A stretch of 64,000 nucleotides of DNA from Pseudomonadota bacterium (GTDB lineage: Bacteria > Pseudomonadota > Gammaproteobacteria > Burkholderiales > Burkholderiaceae_E). Location: contig JAEWFA010000035.1 in NCBI GenBank assembly GCA_023389055.1, positions 62,001-126,000 on the forward strand. The letters run 5' to 3'. Both the position numbers and the translations under genes were made by a program. Positions 29,878-38,567 of the stretch are shown piece after piece. Positions within the stretch are counted from its first letter, which is position 1. Every line of letters begins with the position of its first letter. A model generated the notes under the pieces. It was not told where the DNA came from, made no database searches, and saw nothing but the letters and a program-made list of their open reading frames with translations.

Positions 29878-30302
29878 GGCCGGGTGCTGGTGGTGGCTGC
29901 GAAGTCGCCGACGTCGATCCGCGGCGCGGGCGTCCAGCCCGCCTTGCGGTGCTCGGCCTGGACGGTGGTGAAAATGCCGCCGCGCACGTACCAGCGCGCC
30001 GTCAGGCGCAGGAACCGGGGATCCAGCGCGCCGACGAGATCGTCGACGATGCGGTTCGTGACCGCCTCGTGGAACGCGCCTTCGTCGCGGTAGCTCCACA
30101 TGTAGAGCTTCAGCGCCTTCAACTCGACGTTGCGCTCGTCGGGAATGTAGTCGATGACGATCGTCGCGAAGTCGGGTTGCCCGGTCAAGGGACACAGGCA
30201 GGTGAATTCCGGCACCTCGAGGTGCACGAGGTAGTCGCGCTCGCGCGCCGGATTCGGGAACGTCTCGAGTTGCCGGGAGGGGCGGGTGGGCGGAGGCGGC
30301 AT
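29874..30302 (-). CDS. queF: NADPH-dependent 7-cyano-7-deazaguanine reductase
   Basis: QueF reduces preQ0 to preQ1 in queuosine synthesis. 142 residues, the short type. The catalytic cysteine and aspartate are in FTCLCPLTGQPDFA, and the NADPH-binding QueF motif is in VELKALKLYMWSYRDEG. It is the first gene of the reverse-strand operon queF-dapD-pilU-yffB-dapE-prmB-yheS. A TATAAT hexamer 40 bases upstream provides a promoter. I looked for a preQ1 riboswitch in the short leader and saw none. Confidence 0.96.
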   Translation of the reverse strand: MPPPPTRPSRQLETFPNPARERDYLVHLEVPEFTCLCPLTGQPDFATIVIDYIPDERNVELKALKLYMWSYRDEGAFHEAVTNRIVDDLVGALDPRFLRLTARWYVRGGIFTTVQAEHRKAGWTPAPRIDVGDFAATTSTRP

Positions 30303-30379
30303 GGGCGGCTTCGTTGTGCCGATGCGGCACGGGGCCGGTGCTATTATACGGAGCGACCGAAGCCGCCCAGAGCGGCTTC
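30303..30379. promoter_or_regulatory. Divergent queF/smc promoter region with repeated AAGCCGC arms
   Basis: The centre holds TATTATA (30342-30348): read on the reverse strand it contains a perfect TATAAT (30348 to 30343) for queF, and on the forward strand TATTAT for smc. It is flanked by an 11-base inverted repeat, 30303-30313 and 30358-30368. The right arm can instead pair with 30372-30379 in a perfect 8-base hairpin with a 5-base loop. No good -35 is visible for either direction. Confidence 0.5.
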
Positions 30380-30476
30380 TGTCTTAGAGGAGCGCGACTA
30401 CACGCGCCTCAGCCCAGCGGCGAGTGGCCGGACCGCGGGTCCGTAGCCGGTGCCAGTCTCCTTGCATAGGCTTTCG

Positions 30477-33400
30477 GTGCGACTCAAACAGATCAAACTC
30501 GCCGGCTTCAAGTCCTTCGTCGATCCCACCTCCTTCGATGTCCCCGGCCAGCTGGTCGGTGTCGTCGGTCCCAACGGCTGCGGCAAGTCGAACCTGATCG
30601 ACGCGGTCCGATGGGTGCTCGGCGAATCGAAGGCGTCGGAGCTGCGCGGCGAGTCGATGCAGGACGTCATCTTCTCGGGCTCGTCCGAGCGCAAGCCGGG
30701 TGCGCGCGCTTCGGTTGAGCTCGTGTTCGACAACTCGCTCGGTCGCATCGGCGGCAGCTGGAGCCAGTTCGCCGAGATCTCGGTGCGGCGCGTGCTCACG
30801 CGCGATGGACAGTCGAGCTACTTCATCAACAACCAGCCTGTGCGCCGTCGGGACGTGCACGACATGTTCCTCGGTACCGGGCTGGGTCCACGCGCCTACG
30901 CGATCATCGGGCAGGGAATGATCTCGCGCATCATCGAGGCACGGCCCGAGGAGTTGCGCGTGTTCCTCGAGGAGGCGGCCGGCGTCTCGAAGTACAAGGA
31001 ACGGCGCCGCGAGACCGCCAACCGGCTCGCCGACACGCGCGAGAACCTCACGCGCGTCGACGACATCCGGCGCGAACTCGAAACGCAGATCGAGCGCCTG
31101 CAGCGCCAGGCGGAAGTCGCCCGCGAGTTCCGCTCGCTCGAATCCGAGCGCGAACGCAGGCAGCACAGCCTGTGGCTGCTGCGCCGCGACGAGGCCGACG
31201 CCGAGCAGCGTCGCCTCGACGCGCAGGCGTCCGATGCCGCGAACCAGGTGGAGGCGCGCCTGGCCGAGCAGCGCCGGATCGAGGCCGAGATCGAGACGGT
31301 GCGCGCTTCGCACTTCGCCGCCGGCGACGCGGTGCACGCTGCGCAGGGTCGCTACTACGAGTGCAACGCGCAGGTCGGGCGCATCGAGGGCGAGATCCGC
31401 CTGGTCTCCGAAACCCAGGGGCAGTTGCGCGAGCGGCTCGACAGCGTCGAGCGCGCCGCGCAGCGTGCGCAGGAACAGCTGGAGCACGCCCGCCGGGATC
31501 GCGAGGCGGCCCAGGCGCAGCGCGCCGAGGCGCACGTGCATGCCGAGGAGCTGTCGCGCGTGGTCACCGAACAGGCGGCGGCGTTGCCGCAGTTCGAGGA
31601 ACAGGCACGCGCGGCGCGTGCGCGCGTCGACGAGGCGCGCCAGCGCGTCGGGCAGACGCGGCAGTCGATCGAGCTGTGCGCACTGCACGAGCGAAAGGCG
31701 AGCGAAGCGCTCGACGTCGCGTCGCGCCGGCGCGAGCGGCTGCGCGCCGAGGCCGATGCGCTGCATCCCTTCGATGCGTTCGAGTTCGAGCAGGCGGTCG
31801 AGTCGCTCGCCGAAGCCGAGGAGAGCGATCGGCTTTCCACCGAGCGGCTCGCAGTCGTCGAGCCCCAATGGAGCGCGCTCGAGGCGCAGCGCCAGCCGGC
31901 GCAGCAGGCGCTGCGCGAAGCGGAGGCGCAGCGCGCGCAGATCGACGGGCGGTTGCACGCGCTGCGACAACTGCAGGAGCGCGTCGAGAGCCAGGCGAAG
32001 GTGCAGCCGTGGCTCGCCAGGCACGGACTCGAACGGCTGTCGCGCTTCTACGAGAAGGTGCGCATCGACGACGGCTGGGAGAGCGCGATCGAGTCGGTGT
32101 TGCGCGAGCGCGTGCGAGCACTGGAAGTCGGGCGGCTCGACACGGTGGCCGGGCTCGCTGCCGATGCGCCGCCGTCGAAGGTCGGTTTCTTCGCGCCGCT
32201 GCCGGCGACGGGCAGTGCGTCGCAGGACCCAGCGGTGCCGGCGATCGCGCCGGCGCTGCGACCCCTCGCGCGGCTGGTGCACACGGCCGACGCCGGCGTC
32301 CAGACGCTGTTGGCGGAATGGCTCGCCGGCTGCTTCGCTGCCGAGTCGCTCGAGGTGGCGCTGGCCCAGCGGGCATCTCTGCCGCTCGGAGGACAGTTCG
32401 TCGTCGCCGACGGCCACGTCGTCGGTCGCCAGTCGGTCGGGATGTACGCTGCCGATTCCGAGCAGGAGGGGGTTCTCGCCCGACGTCACGAGATCGAGAA
32501 CCTGCAGCGCGGCCTGCGCGCACAGGAACTGCACGCCGACGAGGCGCGCAGCGCGGCCGCGCGAATCGAAAGCGGTGCGGCCGAGCGCCTTGCCGAGCTC
32601 ACCCGGCTGCGCGGCGAGCACGCGCGCCAGTTGCAGCGCATCAGTGCGCTGCGGCTCGACGTGCAGCGTCTCGAGCAGGAGCGCGACGCCACCGCGCAGA
32701 GCCGCGAGCGCATCGAGGCCGAACTCGCCGAGCTCGCCGCCCACATCGGGGAACACGAGGCGACGATCGCCGCCGAGACCGACCGTTTCGAGGCGCTCGA
32801 CGCCGAGCTTGCGCAGCACCAGGAGCAGGCCGAGTCGTTGCAGCTCGCGTTGGAGGACGCCGAACGGGCGCTCGGGGAGCGCCGCGAGGCACTGCGTCGC
32901 GATGAACGCGACGCACAGGAAGCGTCGTTCGCCGTCCGTGCGGCCGAATCGTCGATCGAGCGGCTCGATGCGCTGATCGACCAGGCGATCGCGCTGGGCG
33001 AGCAGGCGGCGGCCGAGCGGACGAGCCTGCGTGCGAAGCTCGACGAGCTCACCGATGCGAGCGCGCGCCACGCGCTGCAGGAAGCGCTCGAGTCGCGAAC
33101 GGGTGCCGAGCAGGCGCTCGCCGAGGCGCGCGCGCGGTTCGACGATCTCGGCCACTCGTTGCGCGCACGCGAGGAGGCGCGGCTCGTCGCCGAGCGCGCG
33201 CAGGAGCCGCTGCGCCAGCGTCTGGGCAAGCTGCAACTCGACGAGCAGGCCGCACGGATGAATCGCGAGCAGTTCGCCCAGTTGCTGGCCGAGGCGGGCG
33301 TCGACGAACCAGCGCTCGAGGCGCTGCGCGCTTCGCTCGTCGATGCGCCGAAGCCGTCCTGGTTGCAGGGCGAGGTTACGCGGCTGTCGAACGCCATTGC

Positions 33401-34022
33401 CGCGCTGGGCGCGGTGAATCTCGCCGCGCTCGAAGAGCTCGCGCAGGCCGAGGAGCGCAAGGGTTTCCTCGACGCGCAGTCGAGCGATCTCGAGGAGGCG
33501 ATCGCCACCCTCGAGGACGCCATCCGCAAGATCGATCGCGAGACGCGCGAACTGCTGCAGCAGACCTACGACACGGTCAACGCGCATTTCGGCAAGCTGT
33601 TTCCCGAGCTTTTCGGGGGCGGGGAGGCAAGGCTCATCCTCACCGGCGACGAGATCCTCGACGCCGGCATACAGGTGCTCGCGCAACCGCCGGGCAAGCG
33701 CAACGCGTCGATCCACCTGCTCTCGGGCGGGGAGAAGGCGCTCACCGCCATCGCGCTCGTGTTCGCGTTGTTCCAGCTGAACCCGGCGCCGTTCTGCCTG
33801 CTCGACGAGGTCGACGCGCCGCTCGACGATGCCAACACCGAGCGCTATTGCGAGATGGTGCGGCGCATGTCCGACCAGACCCAATTCCTGTTCATCACGC
33901 ACAACAAGATCGCGATGGAACTGGCGCAGCAACTGGTCGGCGTAACGATGCAGGAGCGCGGCGTATCGCGCATCGTCGCGGTCGATCTCGACGCCGCTGC
34001 GCGCTACGCGGAGGCCGCGTGA
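30477..34022 (+). CDS. smc: Chromosome segregation protein SMC
   Basis: SMC is the large ATPase of the bacterial condensin that compacts and separates chromosomes with ScpA and ScpB. 1181 residues from a GTG at 30477 (VRLKQIKLAGFKSF), the usual SMC N-terminus; a GTG at 30450 would add nine unrelated residues. Walker A is GPNGCGKSN at about residue 31, two long coiled coils flank a hinge near the middle (about 490-640), and the C-terminal head has the signature LLSGGEKALTAIALVFALF and Walker B CLLDEVDAPLDDAN. It overlaps zipA as GTGA. Finding smc rather than mukB fits a betaproteobacterium. Confidence 0.97.
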   Translation: MRLKQIKLAGFKSFVDPTSFDVPGQLVGVVGPNGCGKSNLIDAVRWVLGESKASELRGESMQDVIFSGSSERKPGARASVELVFDNSLGRIGGSWSQFAEISVRRVLTRDGQSSYFINNQPVRRRDVHDMFLGTGLGPRAYAIIGQGMISRIIEARPEELRVFLEEAAGVSKYKERRRETANRLADTRENLTRVDDIRRELETQIERLQRQAEVAREFRSLESERERRQHSLWLLRRDEADAEQRRLDAQASDAANQVEARLAEQRRIEAEIETVRASHFAAGDAVHAAQGRYYECNAQVGRIEGEIRLVSETQGQLRERLDSVERAAQRAQEQLEHARRDREAAQAQRAEAHVHAEELSRVVTEQAAALPQFEEQARAARARVDEARQRVGQTRQSIELCALHERKASEALDVASRRRERLRAEADALHPFDAFEFEQAVESLAEAEESDRLSTERLAVVEPQWSALEAQRQPAQQALREAEAQRAQIDGRLHALRQLQERVESQAKVQPWLARHGLERLSRFYEKVRIDDGWESAIESVLRERVRALEVGRLDTVAGLAADAPPSKVGFFAPLPATGSASQDPAVPAIAPALRPLARLVHTADAGVQTLLAEWLAGCFAAESLEVALAQRASLPLGGQFVVADGHVVGRQSVGMYAADSEQEGVLARRHEIENLQRGLRAQELHADEARSAAARIESGAAERLAELTRLRGEHARQLQRISALRLDVQRLEQERDATAQSRERIEAELAELAAHIGEHEATIAAETDRFEALDAELAQHQEQAESLQLALEDAERALGERREALRRDERDAQEASFAVRAAESSIERLDALIDQAIALGEQAAAERTSLRAKLDELTDASARHALQEALESRTGAEQALAEARARFDDLGHSLRAREEARLVAERAQEPLRQRLGKLQLDEQAARMNREQFAQLLAEAGVDEPALEALRASLVDAPKPSWLQGEVTRLSNAIAALGAVNLAALEELAQAEERKGFLDAQSSDLEEAIATLEDAIRKIDRETRELLQQTYDTVNAHFGKLFPELFGGGEARLILTGDEILDAGIQVLAQPPGKRNASIHLLSGGEKALTAIALVFALFQLNPAPFCLLDEVDAPLDDANTERYCEMVRRMSDQTQFLFITHNKIAMELAQQLVGVTMQERGVSRIVAVDLDAAARYAEAA

Positions 34023-35569
34023 GCAGCCTGGCCGTCAGCCTGCTGCTGCTGCTGGTCGTTGCCATGGCGATCGTCGCCGGCTACAACCTGCGACAGGGCG
34101 CGTGGCCGCGCTGGCAGCGGGCCTGTCGCAGGGTGCTTCCCGGCGTGCGCGGCGCGGCAAGGGCTTCGCGCACCGACGTTGCGCAGGCACGCGAAGCGCC
34201 GGCGCGCAACGGCCGGTACGGCATGCAGCGCGGTGAGCCCAGGCTCGACGCTCGATCGGCGCGCGAAGCGGACGACCTGGCGGCGTCCGGTCACCGCGCT
34301 TCGCCGCCCGAGTCGTTCGGGTCGGCGCGCAGCGAGGAAGCCACCGCGCACGAGACTCGCTGGAGCGAAGACGACGCAGCAACGCACGAGCGTGCGGGCT
34401 ACGAGGAAGCTTTCGGCGATCGCGAGCACGAGCGCTCCGACGCACGCGCGTCCGGCGTCGGCGAGGCTTTCGCCGACGCGGGCGCCGAAGCCGGCGACGA
34501 CGCAATACCGTTGTGGCCCGCAGCCGCGGCCGCTCCTTCCGCTTCCTCCCTTTCGCCTGCGTCGTCGAGCCCCGGCCCGGCGCGTTCGCGAGCGGCTGCG
34601 GTGCCGGCGGCTCCGACGCCGCACGAGCCGGATGGCGCTGCCACCGCTCGCGGGGTCGAAGAAGACATCCGGCACGGGCGTAGCGCCGCGAGCACCGAGT
34701 CCGGGCTGCCGGCCGCTACGGCGCACGCCGAGCCGGTGGCCCCGGCAAGCGCAACCCGGGCGGCCTTGCCGAGCACCGCGCCGACGCCGTCCGGCCCGAT
34801 ACTGTCCGAGGCCTGCGACTGCATCATCGAGCTCGTTTGCGCCGGGCGGATTTCCGGCGAACGCGTGCTCGCGATCGCGCAGCGCTTCCGCCGCGCCGGT
34901 TCGAAACCGGTTGCCTTCGATGCGCGGGCGAAAGTCGACGCAGGCTTCGGCCCTCCGGCGGCCGGACGCGGTTACGACGTCGTTCGCGTCGGCGTGCTGA
35001 TGGCGAATCGCAACGGCCCGCTGAACGCGATGGAATTCTCGGAGTTCGTCAGCGCCGTGCAGGCGATCGCCGAGACGCTCTCGGCGCGCATCGACACGCC
35101 GGCGATGGGCTCGGTGCTCGCGCGTGCCCGCGACCTCGACTCCACGTGCGCGCAACTCGACGTGCAGATCGGGGTGAACGTCGAGGCGCCGGAGCCGATC
35201 GAGCCCGCGCAACTGGCTGCGCTCGCGCCCGTTCTTGCGCTCGTCGAGCGCGGCAGCCACCGTTACGTGAGGCCGGGTCCGAGCGGCGAACCGCTGTACT
35301 CGCTCGGTTTCGCCGATTCGCCGAGCCGGCTCACGTTCCTGCTCGACGTGCCCCGCGTGGCGGCGTCGCTGGAGCCGTTCGCCCGGATGGTGCAGGCGGC
35401 GGACGCGTGCGCGCAGCGACTCGGGGCTCGCCTCGTCGACGACGGTGGCAAGCCGCTGACGCAGGCTGCGCTCGCGCAGATCGCCCGGCAACTCGGGCAA
35501 CGCTACGAGTCGCTCGAAGCGATCGGACTGCCCGCAGGCTCGACGCTCGCCTGCAAGGTGTTCAACTGA
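34019..35569 (+). CDS. zipA: Cell division protein ZipA
   Basis: ZipA tethers the FtsZ ring to the inner membrane. 516 residues, longer than the E. coli protein. It starts with GTG at 34019 (coupled to the smc stop) and has a single membrane anchor at residues 4-22 (LAVSLLLLLVVAMAIVAGY), then a basic stretch and a long low-complexity Ala/Pro/Glu/Ser linker to about residue 270. The C-terminal FtsZ-binding domain follows (GPLNAMEFSEFVSAVQAIAE, LTFLLDVPRV, LVDDGGKPLTQ). The smc-zipA-ligA order is standard in betaproteobacteria. Confidence 0.9.
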   Translation: MSSLAVSLLLLLVVAMAIVAGYNLRQGAWPRWQRACRRVLPGVRGAARASRTDVAQAREAPARNGRYGMQRGEPRLDARSAREADDLAASGHRASPPESFGSARSEEATAHETRWSEDDAATHERAGYEEAFGDREHERSDARASGVGEAFADAGAEAGDDAIPLWPAAAAAPSASSLSPASSSPGPARSRAAAVPAAPTPHEPDGAATARGVEEDIRHGRSAASTESGLPAATAHAEPVAPASATRAALPSTAPTPSGPILSEACDCIIELVCAGRISGERVLAIAQRFRRAGSKPVAFDARAKVDAGFGPPAAGRGYDVVRVGVLMANRNGPLNAMEFSEFVSAVQAIAETLSARIDTPAMGSVLARARDLDSTCAQLDVQIGVNVEAPEPIEPAQLAALAPVLALVERGSHRYVRPGPSGEPLYSLGFADSPSRLTFLLDVPRVAASLEPFARMVQAADACAQRLGARLVDDGGKPLTQAALAQIARQLGQRYESLEAIGLPAGSTLACKVFN

Positions 35570-35607
35570 GCGCGGAAGGGGCGGCGGACCGCTCCGGAAG
35601 AGCCGGC

Positions 35608-37755
35608 ATGCCCTTGCAGACGCCGCGCGAGCGCGCAGCCCGGCTGCGCGAGCTGATCGCCCGCTACGATCACGAGTACTACGTGCTGGACGCGCCGAGC
35701 GTTCCCGATGCCGAGTACGACCGGTTGTTCCGCGAACTGCAGCAGCTCGAGACCGACGACCCGACGCTCGTCGTCGCCGACTCGCCGACGCAGCGCGTCG
35801 CCGGCGCGCCTGCCAGCGCATTCGCCGCGGTCCGGCATTCGGTGCCGATGCTGTCGCTGGCCAACGCGCTGGACGAAGACGAGGTACGGGCCTTCGACCG
35901 CCGCGTGCGCGACCGGCTGCGCGAACTCGCGCTTTCGGCCGATTCGCTCGCCTACGCGATGGAGCCGAAGTACGACGGCCTGGCCGTCGAGTTGCGCTAC
36001 GAGCGCGGCGAGTTCGTGCAGGCGGCCACGCGCGGCGACGGCACCACCGGCGAGGACGTTACGGCCAACGTGCGAACGATCCGCGCCGTCCCGCTGCGGC
36101 TGGCCGGCGTCGCCCCGGCATTGCTGGAAGTGCGGGGCGAAGTGTTGCTCTATCGACGTGACTTCGAGCGGATCAACGAGCGACAGCGCGCTGCCGGCGA
36201 GCGCGAGTTCGTCAATCCGCGCAACGCGGCTGCCGGCAGCCTGCGCCAGCTCAACCCGTCGATCAGCGCGCGGCGGCCGTTGCGATTCTTCGCCTATGGC
36301 CTGGGCGAAACCGCGGACGTGGAGCTTCCGCAGACGCAGGCGAAGCTGCTCGACTGGTTCGCCACGATCGGCTTTCCGGTGTCGGCCGAACGCGCGCTCG
36401 CCCGCGACGTCGACGGCCTGCTCGCTTTCCATCGCGCGCTGCTCGCGCGACGCTCCCGGTTGCCCTACGACATCGACGGCGTCGTCTACAAGGTCGACCG
36501 TCGCGACTGGCAGGACGCCATCGGCATGGTCGCGCGGGCGCCGCGCTTCGCGATCGCCCACAAGTTTCCGGCCGAGGAAGCGATCAGCGAGCTTCTCGAC
36601 ATCGAGGTCCAGGTCGGACGAACCGGCAAGCTCACGCCGGTGGCTCGGCTGCGTCCCGTGTTCGTCGGCGGCGTCACTGTCGCCAGCGCGACGCTGCACA
36701 ACGAGGACGAGATCCGGCGCAAGGACCTGCTGATCGGCGACGCGGTCGTCGTGCGGCGGGCGGGAGACGTCATTCCCGAAGTGGTCCGGGCGCTCGTCGA
36801 GCGTCGCGACGACGGCTCGCCGCGACGCGCGTTCCGGATGCCGACGAATTGCCCGGTCTGCGGCTCGGCTGTCGTGCGCGAGGAGGGCGAGGCCGATGCG
36901 CGCTGCGTGGCGGGACTGTACTGCCCGGCGCAGCGCAGGCAGGCGCTGCTGCATTTCGCGCAGCGTCGGGCGATGGACATCGACGGCCTGGGCGAACGCA
37001 TCGTCGAGCAGCTCGTCGACTCCGGGCGCGTACGAACGCCGGCCGACCTGTACACGCTCGACGTCGCGTCGCTGGCCGCGCTCGATCGCATGGGCGAGAA
37101 ATCCGCTGCCAACCTCGTCGCCGCCATCGATCGCTCCCGGCACACGAGCTTCGCGCGCTTTCTGTTCGCACTCGGCATCCGCCACGTCGGAGAGGAGGCC
37201 GCGCGCGTGCTCGCTGCGCATTACGGCGACGTCGATGCGCTGCTCGACGAGGACTGGAGCGCGCTCGCCGCGCGCAAGGCCGCCGCGCAGAAGGAGAACC
37301 TTCGCCGGCGCGCGCGCGGAGAATCGCCGCAGCCGGTGCCGCTGGAAGGAATCGGCCCGGAGATCGTCGCCAGCGTGCAGCGTTTTCTCGGCGAATCGCA
37401 CAACCGCGCCGTCGTCGATGCGCTGCTGGACGCCGGCATCGAGTGGCCGCGAACGGCGGGACCGGCGCCGAGCGCCGGGGGAGCGGCGCCGGGCGCCGTC
37501 GCGGCGGTCGACTCGGCGCTGGCCGGTCGCCGCTTCGTCGTCACCGGAACGCTGCCGACGATGTCGCGCGACGAGGCGCACGACTGGATTCGCCGCCACG
37601 GCGGCTCGGTCGTGTCGTCGGTTTCGCGCAAGACCGATTTCGTGGTGGCCGGCGAGGCGGCCGGCAGCAAGCTCGCGCGCGCACGCGAGCTCGACATCCC
37701 CGTGCTCGACGAAGCGGCGCTGCTGCGCATGGCAGCGCCTGGAACAGGAAACTAG
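35608..37755 (+). CDS. ligA: NAD-dependent DNA ligase
   Basis: LigA seals nicks in DNA using NAD. 715 residues. Domain Ia has HEYYVLDAPSVPDAEYDRL; the adenylated lysine is in EPKYDGLAVELRY near residue 120; the OB fold follows, then a four-cysteine zinc finger (CPVCGS ... RCVAGLYC), helix-hairpin-helix repeats and a C-terminal BRCT domain (GRRFVVTGTLPTMSRDEA). A Gly/Ala/Pro-rich linker precedes the BRCT domain. The ATG at 35608 was chosen because the family N-terminus begins there. mtnP follows four bases after the stop. Confidence 0.97.
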   Translation: MPLQTPRERAARLRELIARYDHEYYVLDAPSVPDAEYDRLFRELQQLETDDPTLVVADSPTQRVAGAPASAFAAVRHSVPMLSLANALDEDEVRAFDRRVRDRLRELALSADSLAYAMEPKYDGLAVELRYERGEFVQAATRGDGTTGEDVTANVRTIRAVPLRLAGVAPALLEVRGEVLLYRRDFERINERQRAAGEREFVNPRNAAAGSLRQLNPSISARRPLRFFAYGLGETADVELPQTQAKLLDWFATIGFPVSAERALARDVDGLLAFHRALLARRSRLPYDIDGVVYKVDRRDWQDAIGMVARAPRFAIAHKFPAEEAISELLDIEVQVGRTGKLTPVARLRPVFVGGVTVASATLHNEDEIRRKDLLIGDAVVVRRAGDVIPEVVRALVERRDDGSPRRAFRMPTNCPVCGSAVVREEGEADARCVAGLYCPAQRRQALLHFAQRRAMDIDGLGERIVEQLVDSGRVRTPADLYTLDVASLAALDRMGEKSAANLVAAIDRSRHTSFARFLFALGIRHVGEEAARVLAAHYGDVDALLDEDWSALAARKAAAQKENLRRRARGESPQPVPLEGIGPEIVASVQRFLGESHNRAVVDALLDAGIEWPRTAGPAPSAGGAAPGAVAAVDSALAGRRFVVTGTLPTMSRDEAHDWIRRHGGSVVSSVSRKTDFVVAGEAAGSKLARARELDIPVLDEAALLRMAAPGTGN

Positions 37756-37759
37756 GCTC

Positions 37760-38503
37760 ATGATCGCGATCATCGGCGGCACCGGACTCGCACGACTGGC
37801 CGGACTGCGCGACGCACGACGCGAGGTCGTGCGCACGCCCTTCGGCGACCCGTCGTGCGCACTGACCTTCGGCCACATCGACGGCATGCCGATCGTGTTC
37901 CTGGCGCGCCATGGCTACGGGCACACGATCGCGCCGCACGAGATCAACTATCGCGCCAACATCTGGGCGCTGCAGGAGGTAGGGGTCCAGCGCGTGATCG
38001 CGGTGGCGACGGTCGGCGGCATCCGTGGCGACTGCGCCCCGGGAGCGCTCGTCGTTCCGGACCAGATCATCGACTACACGAGCGGCCGGCACGGCAGCTA
38101 CTTCGAGGGCACCGAGCAACCGGTCACGCACATCGACTTCACCGAGCCGTACGACGCGCAGACGCGTGACAGCCTGCTCGCCGCCGGCACGCGGGCGCAG
38201 CGCCAGTTGATCGACGGCGCCACCTACGGCTGCACGCAGGGCCCGCGTCTGGAGACTGCCGCCGAGATCGCGCGCCTGGAGCGCGACGGCTGCTGCATCG
38301 TCGGCATGACCGGAATGCCCGAGGCCGCGCTGGCCCGGGAGCTGGAGTTGCCCTACGCCGCGCTGTGCGTCGTGGCCAACCACGCCGCCGGCAGAGGCTC
38401 GAGCCGCAAGGCGATCTCGCTCGAAGCCATCCGCCAGGTACTCGACGGCGCCATGGAATCGGTGCGTGCGGTGCTGGAAGAATCGGTGAAGGGTGAAGGT
38501 TGA
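37760..38503 (+). CDS. mtnP: S-methyl-5'-thioinosine (or thioadenosine) phosphorylase
   Basis: A purine-nucleoside phosphorylase-family enzyme of 247 residues that splits the methylthio-nucleoside left over from polyamine and quorum-signal synthesis. It has the phosphate-binding GGTGLARL at the start, HGYGHTIAPHEINYRANIWAL, the nucleoside motif QGPRLETAAEI and the substrate Met in GMTGMPEA. The base-contact region reads VVANHAAGRG, with Asn where adenosine-specific enzymes use Asp, which favours methylthioinosine as in P. aeruginosa. The last five residues (VKGEG) and the stop are encoded by a GTGAAGG repeat element, so the native C-terminus has probably been altered. Confidence 0.85.
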   Translation: MIAIIGGTGLARLAGLRDARREVVRTPFGDPSCALTFGHIDGMPIVFLARHGYGHTIAPHEINYRANIWALQEVGVQRVIAVATVGGIRGDCAPGALVVPDQIIDYTSGRHGSYFEGTEQPVTHIDFTEPYDAQTRDSLLAAGTRAQRQLIDGATYGCTQGPRLETAAEIARLERDGCCIVGMTGMPEAALARELELPYAALCVVANHAAGRGSSRKAISLEAIRQVLDGAMESVRAVLEESVKGEG

Positions 38504-38563
38504 AGGGTGACCGCCCGGGCTTCCGGTCGACGAAGCCGTTCCCCTTTACCCTTCACCCTTCAC
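38486..38563. repeat. GTGAAGG-unit hairpin repeat, copy 2 (mtnP/glnD convergent ends)
   Basis: The left arm 38486-38507 and right arm 38542-38563 are inverted repeats matching at 20 of 22 positions, both made of tandem GTGAAGG/GTGAAGGG units. The 34-base loop contains a smaller hairpin, GGCTTC (38518-38523) with GAAGCC (38532-38537). The mtnP stop codon lies inside the left arm and the glnD stop (38568-38570) is five bases beyond the right arm, so it could end transcription in both directions. Confidence 0.85.
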
Positions 38564-38567
38564 TTCC

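Noticed and set aside
29874..30350. preQ1 riboswitch in front of queF
   Set aside because: The predicted leader is only about 35 bases and lacks the A-rich tail and hairpin of known preQ1 classes.
30384..33932. A 1182-codon frame antisense to smc
   Set aside because: Its translation mirrors the codon pattern of smc and shows no domain; long antisense frames are expected in genes this GC-rich.
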